Origin: Baffinella frigidus
Lineage: Eukaryota; Cryptophyceae; Cryptomonadales; Baffinellaceae
Direction of reading: 5' to 3'
DNA: 15,113 nt
NCBI GenBank assembly: GCA_026770585.1
Contig: MU646384.1
Span: 84,454-99,566 of the forward strand
Below, one piece after another: positions 10,901 to 13,900 of this stretch; positions within the stretch are counted from its first letter, which is position 1; the number at the start of each line of letters is the position of its first letter. Both the position numbers and the translations under genes were made by a program. The notes beneath the pieces are model-generated. The model was given only the letters and a program-made list of their open reading frames with translations, ran no database searches and had not been told where the DNA came from.

Positions 10901-13900
10901 CCGAGTGCTAGTCCTGATATATCAGAGACTGTCGAGTGCTTGTCTTGATATGATACCGCATGAATGTATAGATATATATCACCTTCACCCTCTCTCTCTC
11001 TTTCGCACTCATTCTTCTCTCTCCCTCTCTCCCTCTCCCTCTATCTATGCGCCTCTCCTGACTTCCCGGTGGGCAGGAAGGAGTCTCGCGGTAGAAGGGT
11101 TGGGAATGACACCGCGGGTGTAGGGTGTAGGGGTTTACGCGGTGGTATGGCATCAGTTGGCGAGTTCAGGGGCGTCAGAGGAGGGTTCTTGCGTGGCTCC
11201 CTTCTTCCCGATAGGGGGGGTGCGAATTACACCGCGGGTTTAGGGGTTAGGGTTTACGCGGTGGTATGGCATCCGTTCGGCCGCTTCAGGGGAGGGTTCT
11301 CGCGCGGCTCCCCTGCTTAACGGCAGCCTCTGTGGGGGTGTATCCCTTAAGTGTCCATTAGGCGCATCCGCCCTACGGTAGGGCCCTAGGACCTGCCTAG
11401 GACGAGTTGGGGTGAATATTCACCCTGTTGGCACGTAAGGGATACATGGTGGCCGTTTTGGTACGAATCAGGTCGCTCTCAAGGATGTGCGTTGCGGAAA
11501 CAGGCGCTAGGTGCCAACAGATTATGAGTCCCTCCTAGAGAGCAGGTTATGAGTGTCTTCTCACGAGCAGGTTATGAATCTCTTCGTGTGAGCAGGTTAT
11601 GAAGCTCTCCCCGGAGTTCAAGCGCGATTCGGACATCACGGTCGAGACGCTCCTCTTGATCCAGCCGACAGTTGACTTAACCGTCGAGAGAGAGAAGCCG
11701 TCGCAGCCGCCGGCGAAAGTTGTCCTCAACGGAGACAACATCGAGGTGCGACTAACCAGGAAATAGTTGAGAAGTGAGACGCTGCCTTGGAGCTATTTTT
11801 GCACACGCCGGAAACGACTTCGGGTGGTGTGTTGACTTTGAACGTGGGCGGGGGCGCGGCTGCGTTGGACCGTTGATTTCACCTCAAGGGCTGCCGCGAT
11901 GGTTCTAGAGGAGTCCCAAAAGTCAACCACTCGTCAACTTTGACAAGTCACCTACTCGTCAACTTTGACTGATTTCGCGCGCGTTGGGTGGCAGGTGCTG
12001 AACTCGTACGCGATCAAAGACCAGCTCCGCGCGCTCGGCTTCCGGTCTGCTCCCGCACCCCACACGGTGGACTACGAACCTTTCATCAAAAGTCAACTTA
12101 CCATGTGGGCAGTTAAATTTACGGATTTTCAACAGTCAACGGTCCCCTCCCGCAGCCCCCCCCCAAACAAACACTTCTTGGAGCTTCCTGGGAAACAAAC
12201 ATCCCGCACCGTCTCGCTAACCACGCAAGAGTGTAAGACTGACCTGAGAAAACAAGTCAGTTCACACGGAATGTGTATCAACTTTCCGAAATTTTGATTT
12301 TTCTCGGCGGAGAATGTTGACTTATGAACTTTTCAAAATAGCCAGATCTGGCTATTTCTCCTGCAGGCCACTCTGCCCTACACTCTTGCGTGGAACAAGG
12401 CCTGACGACGGAATTTACCTTTTGGCGAGAGAATGCATGTGGCACGGCCATGGCAGCATCAATATTGAAGGGATCGCTCACTCTCACTCGGGAAAGGTTA
12501 CTTGATCGAGCCACCCAAACCCGTAACCCCTAAACCCTAAACCCTGTCCTTGAAACCTGCACCCTGAACCCTTCATCCTGAACGCTACACCCTGAACCCT
12601 GGGTCGGAGTGCAGGTGGGTGCAAGATCGTGCAGTGTGGAGCTGCGATGCGAACAAGGCAACTTCCCAGCCACTCTTTCTTGCTTGCTATCACAGCCTAG
12701 CGCTTCCTTGGTTTTATTCTGGCTCGTCGTTAAAAAATATTTAAGGGCTGCGAGGCGAACAAGGCAACGTCCCGCCCACACCATCTGGCTTACTATCATA
12801 GCCTCTTCCTTGAGCCCCCGAGATACCTCAGGGGTAAGAAAGCGCTGGGTTCTCTCCGAGCAAGAGTGCAAGGCTCACCTGGGAAAACAAGTCAGTTCAC
12901 ACGGAACTTGTTCGCATCTTGCTTGCTACCATAGCCTAGCTCTGTCTCTGTCTCTGATCTATCCTGCCTCGTCCTTCAAAATATTTTAAGAGCAGACATC
13001 CAGTACAAAAGGGCGAATGTAAAGCCTCTAGGGCGAGGAAGAATAAAACGCAGGCAGAGCTAGACAGCTTCTTTCTCGAACCCCCTAGATGCCTCGGGAG
13101 TATGAGAGCACTAGGTTTTCTCTGACGCGACCCTGTTGGCTTCCTCCGATGGCTACCTCCATATAGTGCGGCGAGCGGGTGATGCAAGTGCTGCAGGCGT
13201 ATGCAAAATCAGGGTAATACATTGCACGCATGTGGGGGGGGGGAGGCCTATTAACAAACTATGAACACACGTAGGATACGGGGGAAACGGGGGACGCTAT
13301 TAACAAATTATTCAGGTGGGGCACTATCAACACACTATTGACAGACTTGTGATTCGGGGGACATCAGGTTCTGGAGGTGGTCGGGGCGGGAGACGCGTCG
13401 GAAGTGACTGCCGAGATGCTTCGGGAGGTGCGCGACTTGCCATCTGAGGGTTTCGAGGCTAGGGTCGCCTCCCACTGGAGGCTGGACTAAGGTGTGCACC
13501 TAGACCATGTTCCGAAAGTGACTGCCGAGATGCTCCGGGGGGTGCGATCGCCCCTAACATCAAATATCTAAAACACCAAACACCAAACACCAAACACCAA
13601 ACACCAAACACCAAACACCAAACACCAAACACCAAACACCAAATCTCAGACCCTAAACCCCGAGAGGTGTTAGCATCTTGTGTTGATCACTTCCCTCCAT
13701 TCTTGATCTCGCGACCCACCAGCTCTCGCAAGCGAAACAGTTCCATGGTTCAGGCCTGGCGTATTTGCACCTCACCCCGGTATTCGGATGAACGAAAATG
13801 TACCCCCTCTTTTGACGTGCACGTGCGAAACAGGTTGGCGAGTCGAAGCGGGTGGACACGGGCGCTGGAGGGCAATCGGCGTACCTGCCTAACAAGGACC

